From contig NZ_AUIM01000004.1 in NCBI RefSeq assembly GCF_000423705.1, positions 724,587 through 788,586 of the forward strand: a stretch of 64,000 nucleotides of DNA. The letters are read 5' to 3'. The stretch is from Stappia stellulata DSM 5886. GTDB taxonomy: Bacteria > Pseudomonadota > Alphaproteobacteria > Rhizobiales > Stappiaceae. The notes beneath the pieces are model-generated. The model saw nothing but the letters and a program-made list of their open reading frames with translations. It searched no databases and had not been told where the DNA came from. A program made the translations under genes and the position numbers. Shown here piece after piece: positions 36,580 to 44,140 of this stretch; the stretch's first letter is position 1, and the number at the start of each line of letters is the position of its first letter.

Positions 36580-37596
36580 TTAGCGGATCGGCGGGGCGTA
36601 CTGCAGGCCGCCCTTCGACCACAGCGCATTCACGCCGCGCTCGATGCCGAGCGGGGTGTCCGGGCCGACGTTCTTGTTGAACATCTCGCCGTAGTTGCCG
36701 ACATGCTTGATGATGCGCACGGCCCAGTCGTTGGACAGGCCGATCGACTCGCCAAACTTGCCGTCAACACCGAGAAGGCGCTTGATGCTGGGGTTGTCGG
36801 AGCCCTTCATCTCTTCGACATTGGCCGAGGTCACGCCCAGCTCTTCGGCGTTGACCATGGCAAACAGCGTCCACTTGACGAGGTTGAACCACTGGTCGTC
36901 GCCCTGACGCACCACCGGACCGAGCGGCTCCTTGGAGATGATCTCCGGAAGCACGACGTGGTCGCCCGGATTCGTCAGCTGAAGACGGATCGAATAAAGG
37001 CCCGAGGCGTCCGTGGTGTAGACGTCGCAGCGGTTGGCATCATAGGCCGCATTGACCTCTTCCAGCTTCTCGAACACCACCGGCTGATACTCCATGCCAT
37101 TGGCCTTGAAGTAGTCGGTGAGGTTCAGCTCCGTGGTGGTGCCCGTCTGCACGCAGACCGAAGCGCCGGACAATTCGAGCGCCGACGTCACGTCGAGGCT
37201 CTTGCGCACCATGAAGCCCTGGCCGTCGTAATAGTTCACGCCGGTGAAGTTCAGGCCGAGCGTGGTGTCGCGGGTCATGGTCCAGGTGGTGTTGCGCACC
37301 AGCACGTCGACTTCGCCGGTCTGCAGCGCGGTGAAGCGCTCCTTGGCGGTCAGCGGGGTGAACTTGACGGCTTCCGGATCGTCGAAAATCGCGGCCGCGA
37401 CGGCGCGGCAGGTGTCGACATCGAGGCCGGTCCATTCGCCGGCGTCGTTCGGAGCGGCAAAGCCGGCAAGGCCGGTGTTCGAACCGCACTGCAGGAAGCC
37501 CTTGGCCTTGACATCGTCAAGCGTCGCGGCGGAAGCGGCCGTGGCGCTCAACCCTAGCGCGGCGCCAAGCGCGATCGTCAGAAATTTCTTCGTCAT
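36580..37596 (-). CDS. aapJ: General L-amino acid ABC transporter binding protein AapJ
   Basis: A 338-residue periplasmic protein with a signal peptide (KKFLTIALGAALGLSATAASA, cut before ATLDDV). Family segments CGSNTGLAGFAAPNDAGEWTGLDVD, RNTTWTMTRDTTLGL and the C-terminal HVGNYGEMFNKNVG are diagnostic of AapJ/BztA. It captures a broad range of L-amino acids for AapQMP. It diverges from metC across a 289-base region. Confidence 0.95.
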   Translation of the reverse strand: MTKKFLTIALGAALGLSATAASAATLDDVKAKGFLQCGSNTGLAGFAAPNDAGEWTGLDVDTCRAVAAAIFDDPEAVKFTPLTAKERFTALQTGEVDVLVRNTTWTMTRDTTLGLNFTGVNYYDGQGFMVRKSLDVTSALELSGASVCVQTGTTTELNLTDYFKANGMEYQPVVFEKLEEVNAAYDANRCDVYTTDASGLYSIRLQLTNPGDHVVLPEIISKEPLGPVVRQGDDQWFNLVKWTLFAMVNAEELGVTSANVEEMKGSDNPSIKRLLGVDGKFGESIGLSNDWAVRIIKHVGNYGEMFNKNVGPDTPLGIERGVNALWSKGGLQYAPPIR

Positions 37597-37829
37597 GGAT
37601 ATGCAGCCTTCTCTTTTGCCCTGTCTGAATATCGGGTTCGTCCGAGATCACGTGCAAGGGATACAGCATGCAACCATGCGCAGCATTGGTGTCACTGGAA
37701 TTCCCCTCCCGGCAGTGCCGCGACCATTGTTGTTTTCAGGTCGTCAAACATGCCACCGTTATCTCACGGGTGCATTCGATGGCATTTATGGCTAAGGGTC
37801 AAGGGGCGCAGCGTCATGCCACCTGCGAA

Positions 37830-37851
37830 TTGTGAAAATCTTTTCACAATC
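37830..37851. promoter_or_regulatory. Perfect 22-base palindrome upstream of metC
   Basis: Arms ATTGTGAAAA (37830-37839) and TTTTCACAAT (37842-37851) are exact inverted repeats with TC between. The site ends 34 bases before the metC start, where a repressor would block transcription. No known binder can be named; it may also affect the divergent aap operon. Confidence 0.6.
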
Positions 37852-37885
37852 CGAAAATACAAACAGCCATTCCGAAAGGAAGATG

Positions 37886-39064
37886 ATGTCCGCCTCCCAG
37901 TCGAACAGCCGTGCCGGTCTCGCGACACGCCTGACCCAGGCCGGCCGTGCGCCGAGCAACTTTCACGGCTTCGTCAATCCACCCGTCGCCCATGCCTCGA
38001 CGGTGCTTTTTCCAGACACCGCGACCATGCTGTCGGGCAAACAGGCCTATCATTACGCCCGCCGGGGCAACCCGACCTCCGACGCGCTGGAAGACGCCAT
38101 CGCAGAGCTTGAAGGCGCGGCCGGCGCCAAGCTTGCCTCCTGCGGGCTGAACGCCGTGGCACTGGCGCTGCTGTCCTGCCTGTCGTCGGGCGATCACGTG
38201 CTGATCGCCGACAGCGCCTACGGGCCGACACGGCATCTGGCGGAGACGACGCTCAGGCGGCTGGGCATCGAGGTCGACTATTACGATCCGCTGGTGGGCG
38301 CAGGCATCGCCGCGCTGATGCGGCCGAACACAAAGGCGGTGATGACCGAAGCGCCAGGGTCGCTCACCTTCGAGATGCAGGACATTCCGGCGATTGCAGA
38401 GGCCGCCCATGCCGGCGGCGCGCTGGTGGTGATGGACAACACCTGGGCGACGCCCTGTTACTTCCAGCCGATTGCCCATGGCGTCGACCTGTCGATCCAG
38501 GCGGGAACCAAATACATCGTCGGCCATTCCGACGCGATGCTGGGAACGGTGGCGGCAAGCCCGCGCGCCTTGGAGGCGCTCGACGCGACCGCCGGCGCGC
38601 TCGGCATCCATGTCGGACCGGATGACGTCTTCCTCGGTCTGCGCGGACTGCGCACCATGCACGTTAGACTGCGCCAGCACATGGAAAGCGGTCTGGAGAT
38701 CGCCCGCTGGCTGCAGACCCGCGAGGAGGTCGCCCGGGTGCGCCACCCTGCCCTGCCCGAAGATCCCGGCCATGCGATCTGGCGCCGCGATTTCTCCGGC
38801 GCCTCCGGCCTCTTCGCCTTCGACTTCACCGACGATGTGACACCGGAGCAAAGCCATGCCTTCCTGGATGCGCTGCGCCTCTTCGGGCTTGGCTATTCCT
38901 GGGGCGGTTTCGAGAGCCTGGCGATCCCCGTGCGGCTGAAGGGCATGCGCAGCGCAACGCCGATGCCGGAGGGCGGTCCGAGTGTCCGCCTGCATGTCGG
39001 TCTGGAAGACATTGCCGATATTCGTGCCGACCTTGAGGCCGGCTTCGCGGCGCTCAAGGGCTGA
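37886..39064 (+). CDS. metC: Cystathionine beta-lyase / Cys-Met metabolism PLP enzyme
   Basis: A 392-residue Cys/Met-metabolism PLP enzyme. The YHYARRGNPTSDALEDAIAELEGA opening, the Asp of VVMDNTWATP and the Schiff-base Lys in QAGTKYIVGHSDAMLG match the cystathionine beta-lyase branch, which cleaves cystathionine to homocysteine, pyruvate and ammonia. Other C-S lyases of this family cannot be excluded. Two ATGs stand in tandem (37883, 37886); the second has better spacing from AAAGGA. A metC gene next to aapJ is also known in rhizobia. Confidence 0.87.
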   Translation: MSASQSNSRAGLATRLTQAGRAPSNFHGFVNPPVAHASTVLFPDTATMLSGKQAYHYARRGNPTSDALEDAIAELEGAAGAKLASCGLNAVALALLSCLSSGDHVLIADSAYGPTRHLAETTLRRLGIEVDYYDPLVGAGIAALMRPNTKAVMTEAPGSLTFEMQDIPAIAEAAHAGGALVVMDNTWATPCYFQPIAHGVDLSIQAGTKYIVGHSDAMLGTVAASPRALEALDATAGALGIHVGPDDVFLGLRGLRTMHVRLRQHMESGLEIARWLQTREEVARVRHPALPEDPGHAIWRRDFSGASGLFAFDFTDDVTPEQSHAFLDALRLFGLGYSWGGFESLAIPVRLKGMRSATPMPEGGPSVRLHVGLEDIADIRADLEAGFAALKG

Positions 39065-39151
39065 GCCGCCGCCCACCGACAACCGCCCGCGGCCCCAGCG
39101 CTTCGCACCGGGGTTGCGGGCGCTTGCTTTCGCGCCGTGCCGATGGCCGTA

Positions 39152-39469
39152 TCAAACGTCGGGATCGCGACGCTTTTCGCGGAAAATCAGCCAGAGATTG
39201 CGGAGGTAGATGATCAGGCCGAGGCCCTGGCCCGCGATGAACACAGGGTCGCCGACCTGGATCGCATAAACGAACAGCAGGCTTCCGCCGGCGATGGAAA
39301 AGAACCAGAAGGCAACCGGCACGATGGAGCGTCCGACCCGTTCGGACGCGACCCATTGCACCACGAAGCGCATCATGAACATCGCCTGCGCGACGAACCC
39401 GAGCGCCACCCAGCCGTCGAAACGCTCGATGAAGACGCTGTAGAGCCAGGCTGTCAGATCGGCTAGCAC
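39152..39469 (-). CDS. Lipid A biosynthesis N-terminal-domain (LAB_N) membrane protein
   Basis: A 105-residue protein with three membrane helices. VALGFVAQAMFMMRFVVQWVASERVGRSIVPVAFWFFSIAGG and the end AGQGLGLIIYLRNLWLIFREKR match the LAB_N domain, found alone or ahead of lipid-A-disaccharide synthase. A GTG start at 39469 is chosen because AAGGAG lies nine bases upstream and the gene then follows the glycosyltransferase stop by five bases. It closes the four-gene lipid-modification operon. Confidence 0.85.
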   Translation of the reverse strand: MLADLTAWLYSVFIERFDGWVALGFVAQAMFMMRFVVQWVASERVGRSIVPVAFWFFSIAGGSLLFVYAIQVGDPVFIAGQGLGLIIYLRNLWLIFREKRRDPDV

Positions 39470-39474
39470 CGCCG

Positions 39475-40245
39475 CTACTCCTTCGCCACGTCGGCCGGCA
39501 CTCCGGCGATGTTGGAGACCTGCGGGATACGCTTGCGCCGACGGCGCAGCCACCACACGCCGAAAAGATCCAGAATCCCGACGAGCGCCCGGTCGAAAAT
39601 CCCGTATTTGGACGCACCGTGACGACGCTGCCGGTCGACGATGTCGACATGGGTAACGCCATAGCCCTCCCGGAGCACGAGCGCGGGCAGGAACCGGTGC
39701 CAGCTGTCGAAATACGGCAGGCGCAGAAAGACGTCCCGCCGCAGGGCCTTCAGCCCGCAGCCCGAATCGCGCGTCTGATCCTTGAGCATCCAGCCGCGCA
39801 GCCGGTTGGCAAAGCGCGAGGCCAATCGCTTGGCGGCGCTCGCCTTGCGGCCGGTGCGCTGCCCGGCCGCCAGCGCCACCGACGGCCCGGCGGCCTCGAG
39901 CGCGGCGAGAAGTGCGGGGATATAGGCCGGGTCGTTTTCACCGTCGCCGTCGATGGTCACCACCACCGTGCCGCGCGCGGCGTAGAGCCCGGAGCGGACC
40001 GACGCGCTCTGCCCGCAGGCAGTGGCATGGCGCAACGCGCGCAGGAACGGCAGCTCACGCGCCCGCGCGGCGAGCATGTCCGCACTGCCGTCGCCGGACC
40101 CGTCGTCAACCACGACGATCTCGAAGGCCCTCCCGGAAAGGGCCGCGGCGATCTCCCCGATCAGGCCCTCCAGGTTCTCGCGCTCGTCCTTGGCAGGCAC
40201 GATCACGGAGACCTCCAGCACGCCGGCGGCCGCTTCCGCGCTCAC
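39475..40245 (-). CDS. Polyprenyl-phosphate glycosyltransferase, GT2 (DPM1/ArnC-like)
   Basis: A 256-residue GT2 enzyme: VSVIVPAKDERENLEGLI, FEIVVVDDGSGDGS and the nucleotide-binding IDGDGENDP, with the acceptor-side RDSGCGLKALRRDV and RHGASKYG near the C-terminus. There is one possible C-terminal membrane segment. Such proteins load a sugar from a nucleotide donor onto undecaprenyl phosphate. The start is GTG, with GGAG eight bases upstream and a four-base overlap (GTGA) with the PAP2 gene. It would supply lipid-linked sugar to the GT39 enzyme of the same operon. Confidence 0.88.
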   Translation of the reverse strand: MSAEAAAGVLEVSVIVPAKDERENLEGLIGEIAAALSGRAFEIVVVDDGSGDGSADMLAARARELPFLRALRHATACGQSASVRSGLYAARGTVVVTIDGDGENDPAYIPALLAALEAAGPSVALAAGQRTGRKASAAKRLASRFANRLRGWMLKDQTRDSGCGLKALRRDVFLRLPYFDSWHRFLPALVLREGYGVTHVDIVDRQRRHGASKYGIFDRALVGILDLFGVWWLRRRRKRIPQVSNIAGVPADVAKE

Positions 40246-41177
40246 GATGCGTCTCCGGCGTCACGCATTTCGGTGGCCACCGGCCTGGTGAAGGCACGCG
40301 CCCCCGTCGCGGCGCGCCACAGTGCACGAACGCTCGCGCGAAAGCTGACGCGCCCCATGATCGGGGTGATCGCGCCGAGCCGGTTGAAACGGAACCCGAT
40401 GCGCCGGTGCGCCATCCAGCGCGCGGCGACAACGCCGACGCTCAGGCCAAGCAGCGTTCCGGCGATCACGTCGCTCGGATAATGCGCGCCGACCATGATG
40501 CGGCTGAACGCGATCCAGAACCCGCACACGACGATCAGCCAGCGGTAGGTCGGAAAGATCAGCGCAAGCGAGGTTGCCAGCGCGGCAATCGTGGTGGAGT
40601 GGCCGGAGGGGAAGCTGGTGTAGGCGCCCTTCAGCGCCAGGAAATCGAAGTGTACCGGCCCGACCTGCTCGTAAAGCTTCGGACGCGCCCGCCCCAGCAC
40701 CCACTTGAGGAAGAGAACGATGACGCCACTCGAAGCCACGACCACGAAGATATAGGCACAAAAGGTCCACAAGCTGGACAGCGCCATGCGCACCCGCCAG
40801 GTCAGGCGATCCCAGTCGAGCGCAAGCGTTGCAAGACAGTAGATGCCGGTCGTCCAGAGGATCCAGTGCCCCTTGCCGAGATCGGTGATGGCGATGAAGG
40901 CGTTCTTGTATTGCTGCGGCAGCGAGCGCAGCCAGGGGTAGGTCGGAATATCCAGCACGATCACCGCGATGCCGACCGTCAGCAGCAGCACAGCCAGAAT
41001 GTCCTGCGGCCGGTGGCCCGGCGGCAGCGGCAGGCGCTGCGCGGCAACCCGGTGCTCGCGCCCGGCCAGAAGCGCGCGGATCGCGACCGCATTGGCGCGC
41101 GCCCGGTCAAGGGCACCCCGGATCCGCCCCCCGGTCGCGGGCGCCGGGGCCTGGGAATTTACGTTGTCGTCACTCAC
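40242..41177 (-). CDS. PAP2-superfamily lipid phosphatase (LpxE-like candidate)
   Basis: A 311-residue membrane phosphatase with all three PAP2 motifs: KWVLGRARPKL, FPSGHST and SRIMVGAHYPSDV, spread over about six helices. A PAP2 enzyme in a lipid A sugar operon could remove a lipid A phosphate, like LpxE, or recycle undecaprenyl pyrophosphate. Sequence does not decide between these. The start is GTG at 41177, with GGAG eight bases upstream. It overlaps the end of the GT39 gene by eight bases. Confidence 0.85.
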   Translation of the reverse strand: MSDDNVNSQAPAPATGGRIRGALDRARANAVAIRALLAGREHRVAAQRLPLPPGHRPQDILAVLLLTVGIAVIVLDIPTYPWLRSLPQQYKNAFIAITDLGKGHWILWTTGIYCLATLALDWDRLTWRVRMALSSLWTFCAYIFVVVASSGVIVLFLKWVLGRARPKLYEQVGPVHFDFLALKGAYTSFPSGHSTTIAALATSLALIFPTYRWLIVVCGFWIAFSRIMVGAHYPSDVIAGTLLGLSVGVVAARWMAHRRIGFRFNRLGAITPIMGRVSFRASVRALWRAATGARAFTRPVATEMRDAGDAS

Positions 41178-42897
41178 GCCCCGTCTCCTGTGCGCTGTAG
41201 AGGCCGATATCCATTTCGTCGCCACCGTTGATGTTCAGCCCCGTGACCCGCACGGAGCTCTTGTCGCGGGTGACGCCAAGCGCCGCCAGGGCCGACAGAA
41301 AATCGGCCTCATGCCGCGTATCGACAACGGCGATCCGGCATCCCCCGTCGGCTTCTCCGTCCGCCTCCACCAGAAACCGCGCCGCGCCCTGCGCCGAGGT
41401 CGGCAGGGTGTCGGTGCCCTGCAGGAAGATGTAGCTCGGCTCGTTGAAGCCGACATTGGCGACACGCGGCGCGGGACAGGTTGCCTCCTGCGCGACCGCA
41501 TCGGCCAGCCGGGGGCTGACCCAGATCGGCGACAGCGCCGGCAAAGTGAAGCCCCAGGTGGCGACGATCAGCAGAAACCCGGCGAGCAGCGTCGTCGGCA
41601 GCGCGCGCAGGGCCGCCCCGCGCGCCATGTGCCGCATCGCCGTGATGCCCGGCGCCAGCGCCAGCGCGGCAATCACCGCGCCCGGCGGCGAGGGCCAGGC
41701 GCCGACGATCGGGCCTGCGATGAAATTGGCCGCCGCGACCCCGGCGACGGGAACGAACAACAGGCCGGCGGCGGCATAACGCCATCCCTTCGACGGCGGT
41801 TCGTCCTGGCGCGACAACAGCACGGCGGCAAGCAGCGCGACGCCGGGAAGCAACGGCAGGGTGTAATGCGGCAGTTTCGTCGCGGTGAACTCGAAGATCA
41901 CCCAGGTCGGCGCGATCCAGCACAGCGCGAAGATCACGGCCGGGGCGCGGCGCGCGGCAATCAGCCCCGGCAGGGCCAGAACCATGAAGGCCGACAACGG
42001 CCAGAAGGTGCCAAGTGCCGCGGCCAGATGGGTGAGCGGCGGCGCGCCATGGCTTTCCTGTCCGGTCGCGACCTTGCCCAGCAGATCCTTGCCGATCGCC
42101 TCGGCGAAAAAGGCGCCGTCGGTCTGGAGATAGATCGCCACGAACCACGGCAGCACCAGAAGCAGGAACGCGGCGATACCGCGCAAGGGATAAAGCAGCC
42201 TGATCCACCCGAAGTCGCGCGTCACGGCCGACAGAAGCACCACGGTAAGGCCGACCACGAGCGGTCCGACCGGGCCCTTGATGAGCACCGAGACGCCAAG
42301 CGCGCCCCAGAAAAGGGCGGCAAGAAGCGGATGCCCCCTGAGGGCCGCGCGTTCCAGCCAGATCCGTGCCAGCGCCCCTTGCGCTGCGAGAATGCTGGCG
42401 AGCAGCATCGCATCCGTCTTGGCCAGACGCGCCTCGACGCCGACGATCAGCGACGCTGCGACAAGCGCGCCGGCGACAAAGGCAACGCCGGGCGCGGCGA
42501 AGGCGCGCACGCACCAGTAGGTCAGCAAAACGGCAAGCAGCGCGCCCAGCTGCGAGGGAAGCCGATACACCCAGATCGGCGCATCGCGGCCCAGACCGCT
42601 CGCCTCCACGACCGCCGACTGCAGCCAGTAGATGCCCACCGGCTTCTTGTGGCGCGCCGTCTCCTGGAACCGGATGTCGATGAAGTCGCGGCTTTCCACC
42701 ATCTGCTTGGTGGCCTGGGCAAAGCGCGGTTCGTCGCGGTCGAGCGGCGGCACCTGCGTGAGCCCCGGCGCGAAGAAGACGAGCCCCAGAAGCAGCAGGA
42801 CAAGCGGGGCAAGGCCCCGCCGGCCGATGACGCGCAACCAGCGCACGCCGGCAGTCCCGAAGCCTTCCGTTGCCCGCCCGGCGGATGTTTCGCTCAT
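41170..42897 (-). CDS. ArnT/RgtA-like GT39 lipid A glycosyltransferase
   Basis: A 575-residue integral-membrane GT-C enzyme. The catalytic loop after the first helix reads LTQVPPLDRDEPRFAQATKQM, with the DRDEPR acidic motif, then RHKKPVGIYWLQS. About 11-12 helices and a C-terminal periplasmic domain follow. These enzymes move aminoarabinose, galacturonate or other sugars from undecaprenyl-phosphate carriers to lipid A at the outer face of the inner membrane. The sugar is unknown. It is the first gene of the operon; the ribosome site is weak. Confidence 0.87.
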   Translation of the reverse strand: MSETSAGRATEGFGTAGVRWLRVIGRRGLAPLVLLLLGLVFFAPGLTQVPPLDRDEPRFAQATKQMVESRDFIDIRFQETARHKKPVGIYWLQSAVVEASGLGRDAPIWVYRLPSQLGALLAVLLTYWCVRAFAAPGVAFVAGALVAASLIVGVEARLAKTDAMLLASILAAQGALARIWLERAALRGHPLLAALFWGALGVSVLIKGPVGPLVVGLTVVLLSAVTRDFGWIRLLYPLRGIAAFLLLVLPWFVAIYLQTDGAFFAEAIGKDLLGKVATGQESHGAPPLTHLAAALGTFWPLSAFMVLALPGLIAARRAPAVIFALCWIAPTWVIFEFTATKLPHYTLPLLPGVALLAAVLLSRQDEPPSKGWRYAAAGLLFVPVAGVAAANFIAGPIVGAWPSPPGAVIAALALAPGITAMRHMARGAALRALPTTLLAGFLLIVATWGFTLPALSPIWVSPRLADAVAQEATCPAPRVANVGFNEPSYIFLQGTDTLPTSAQGAARFLVEADGEADGGCRIAVVDTRHEADFLSALAALGVTRDKSSVRVTGLNINGGDEMDIGLYSAQETGRE

Positions 42898-43090
42898 TGT
42901 CGTAAAGCCTATGCGACCGACTGGTAATGGCAACCGCGCCCCCGCGCGGTCCGGCCCCCCGCGCGCTTCCTACATGAGCGCGCGCAAAAGGGAAACCGTT
43001 CACGCGCAACTCTCTCGCCATCGCCGCGCGCGGGCGCTAGCCTTCAGGCAGTCACGAGCGGCCCTCCCCGACGCACCACGGAGCACCTGA

Positions 43091-43912
43091 ATGACCCTGA
43101 TTGCGCAGATCACGGACCTCCACATCCGCCCCCGAGGCCTCGCCTGCTATCGTGTCAGCGAAACGAACATGCTGGCGGAACGCGCGATCGCCGCGCTGAA
43201 CGCGCTCGATCCCCAGCCCGATGCCGTGGTGGTGACCGGCGACCTCGCGGACGCGCCCGACGAGCGGGAATACGCCGGCGTCCAGCGGCTTCTGGGCAGA
43301 ATCAAGGCCCCCGTCTTCGTGATCCCGGGCAATCACGATTCGCCCGCGATGATGCGCGAACTGCTCAGCGAGCTCGGCCCGCTCGACCGGGGCAGTGCCG
43401 ACAAGATCCACTATGCCGTCGACATCGGCGACGTGCGGCTCGTCGCCCTCGACAGTTCCGTGCCCGGCAAGCCCCACGGCAAGCTTGGCGAAGCGCAGCG
43501 CGCCTGGCTGGATCGCACGCTCGGCGACAGCGACCGGCCGACCCTCATCGCCGTGCATCACCCGCCGGCGGCGACCGGCATTGCCCATATGGACCGCATT
43601 GGACTGAAGGATTCCGGCGAGCTTGCACAGATCCTGCGCAGGCACCCGCACGTCGAGCGGGTGATGTGCGGTCATATCCACCGCACCATCGTCGCCTCCG
43701 TCGGCGGAACCGTGATGACACTGGCCCCCAGCACCGGCCATCAGGTGCATCTCGACATCGCCGACAGCGAAGCCGGCAAATTCATCATGGAACCGCCCGG
43801 GTTCTTCCTCCATCACCACACCCCGGAGGGCGGCGTCGTCACGCATCTGGCCTTTGTGGAAGCGTTTCCCGGCCCGTTCCCCTTCTTTTCCGACGAGGGC
43901 GTGAGTTGGTAG
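43091..43912 (+). CDS. Class III cyclic-nucleotide phosphodiesterase-like metallophosphoesterase
   Basis: A 273-residue metallophosphoesterase with every metal-binding motif: QITDLHI, VVTGDLAD, VIPGNHD, IAVHHPP and MCGHIHR. Order and length fit the CpdA/GpdQ group, which hydrolyse cAMP or glycerophosphodiesters. No signal peptide is seen, so it is cytoplasmic. GGAG lies nine bases before the ATG. It is monocistronic and divergent from the lipid A operon. Confidence 0.85.
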   Translation: MTLIAQITDLHIRPRGLACYRVSETNMLAERAIAALNALDPQPDAVVVTGDLADAPDEREYAGVQRLLGRIKAPVFVIPGNHDSPAMMRELLSELGPLDRGSADKIHYAVDIGDVRLVALDSSVPGKPHGKLGEAQRAWLDRTLGDSDRPTLIAVHHPPAATGIAHMDRIGLKDSGELAQILRRHPHVERVMCGHIHRTIVASVGGTVMTLAPSTGHQVHLDIADSEAGKFIMEPPGFFLHHHTPEGGVVTHLAFVEAFPGPFPFFSDEGVSW

Positions 43913-44086
43913 CAATCCGTCATACACCCGCCAGAACCGAGACGGGCGCCTTCGGTCCTATCGGGGGCGCTGTCGATCGCCACGCGCAAGCGCCGGCAAT
44001 GTCCGGAAAAACACGACGAAAGGCCGTCATGCAACCGACGGGCGATTAGGGGAATTTATACCAATATCCTTTTGGATCATACGCTC

Positions 44087-44092
44087 TATAAT
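44087..44092 (+). promoter_or_regulatory. Candidate -10 box of the GGDEF-EAL gene
   Basis: A consensus TATAAT in the AT-rich 44050-44110 stretch. The -35 at 17-base spacing (ATATCC) is poor. If used, transcription starts near 44100, which excludes the longer reading-frame start at 44072. Confidence 0.35.
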
Positions 44093-44140
44093 ACCAAAAC
44101 CCCTGTCAAATCTGCGGTTTACCAGAACCATCGAGTATGC

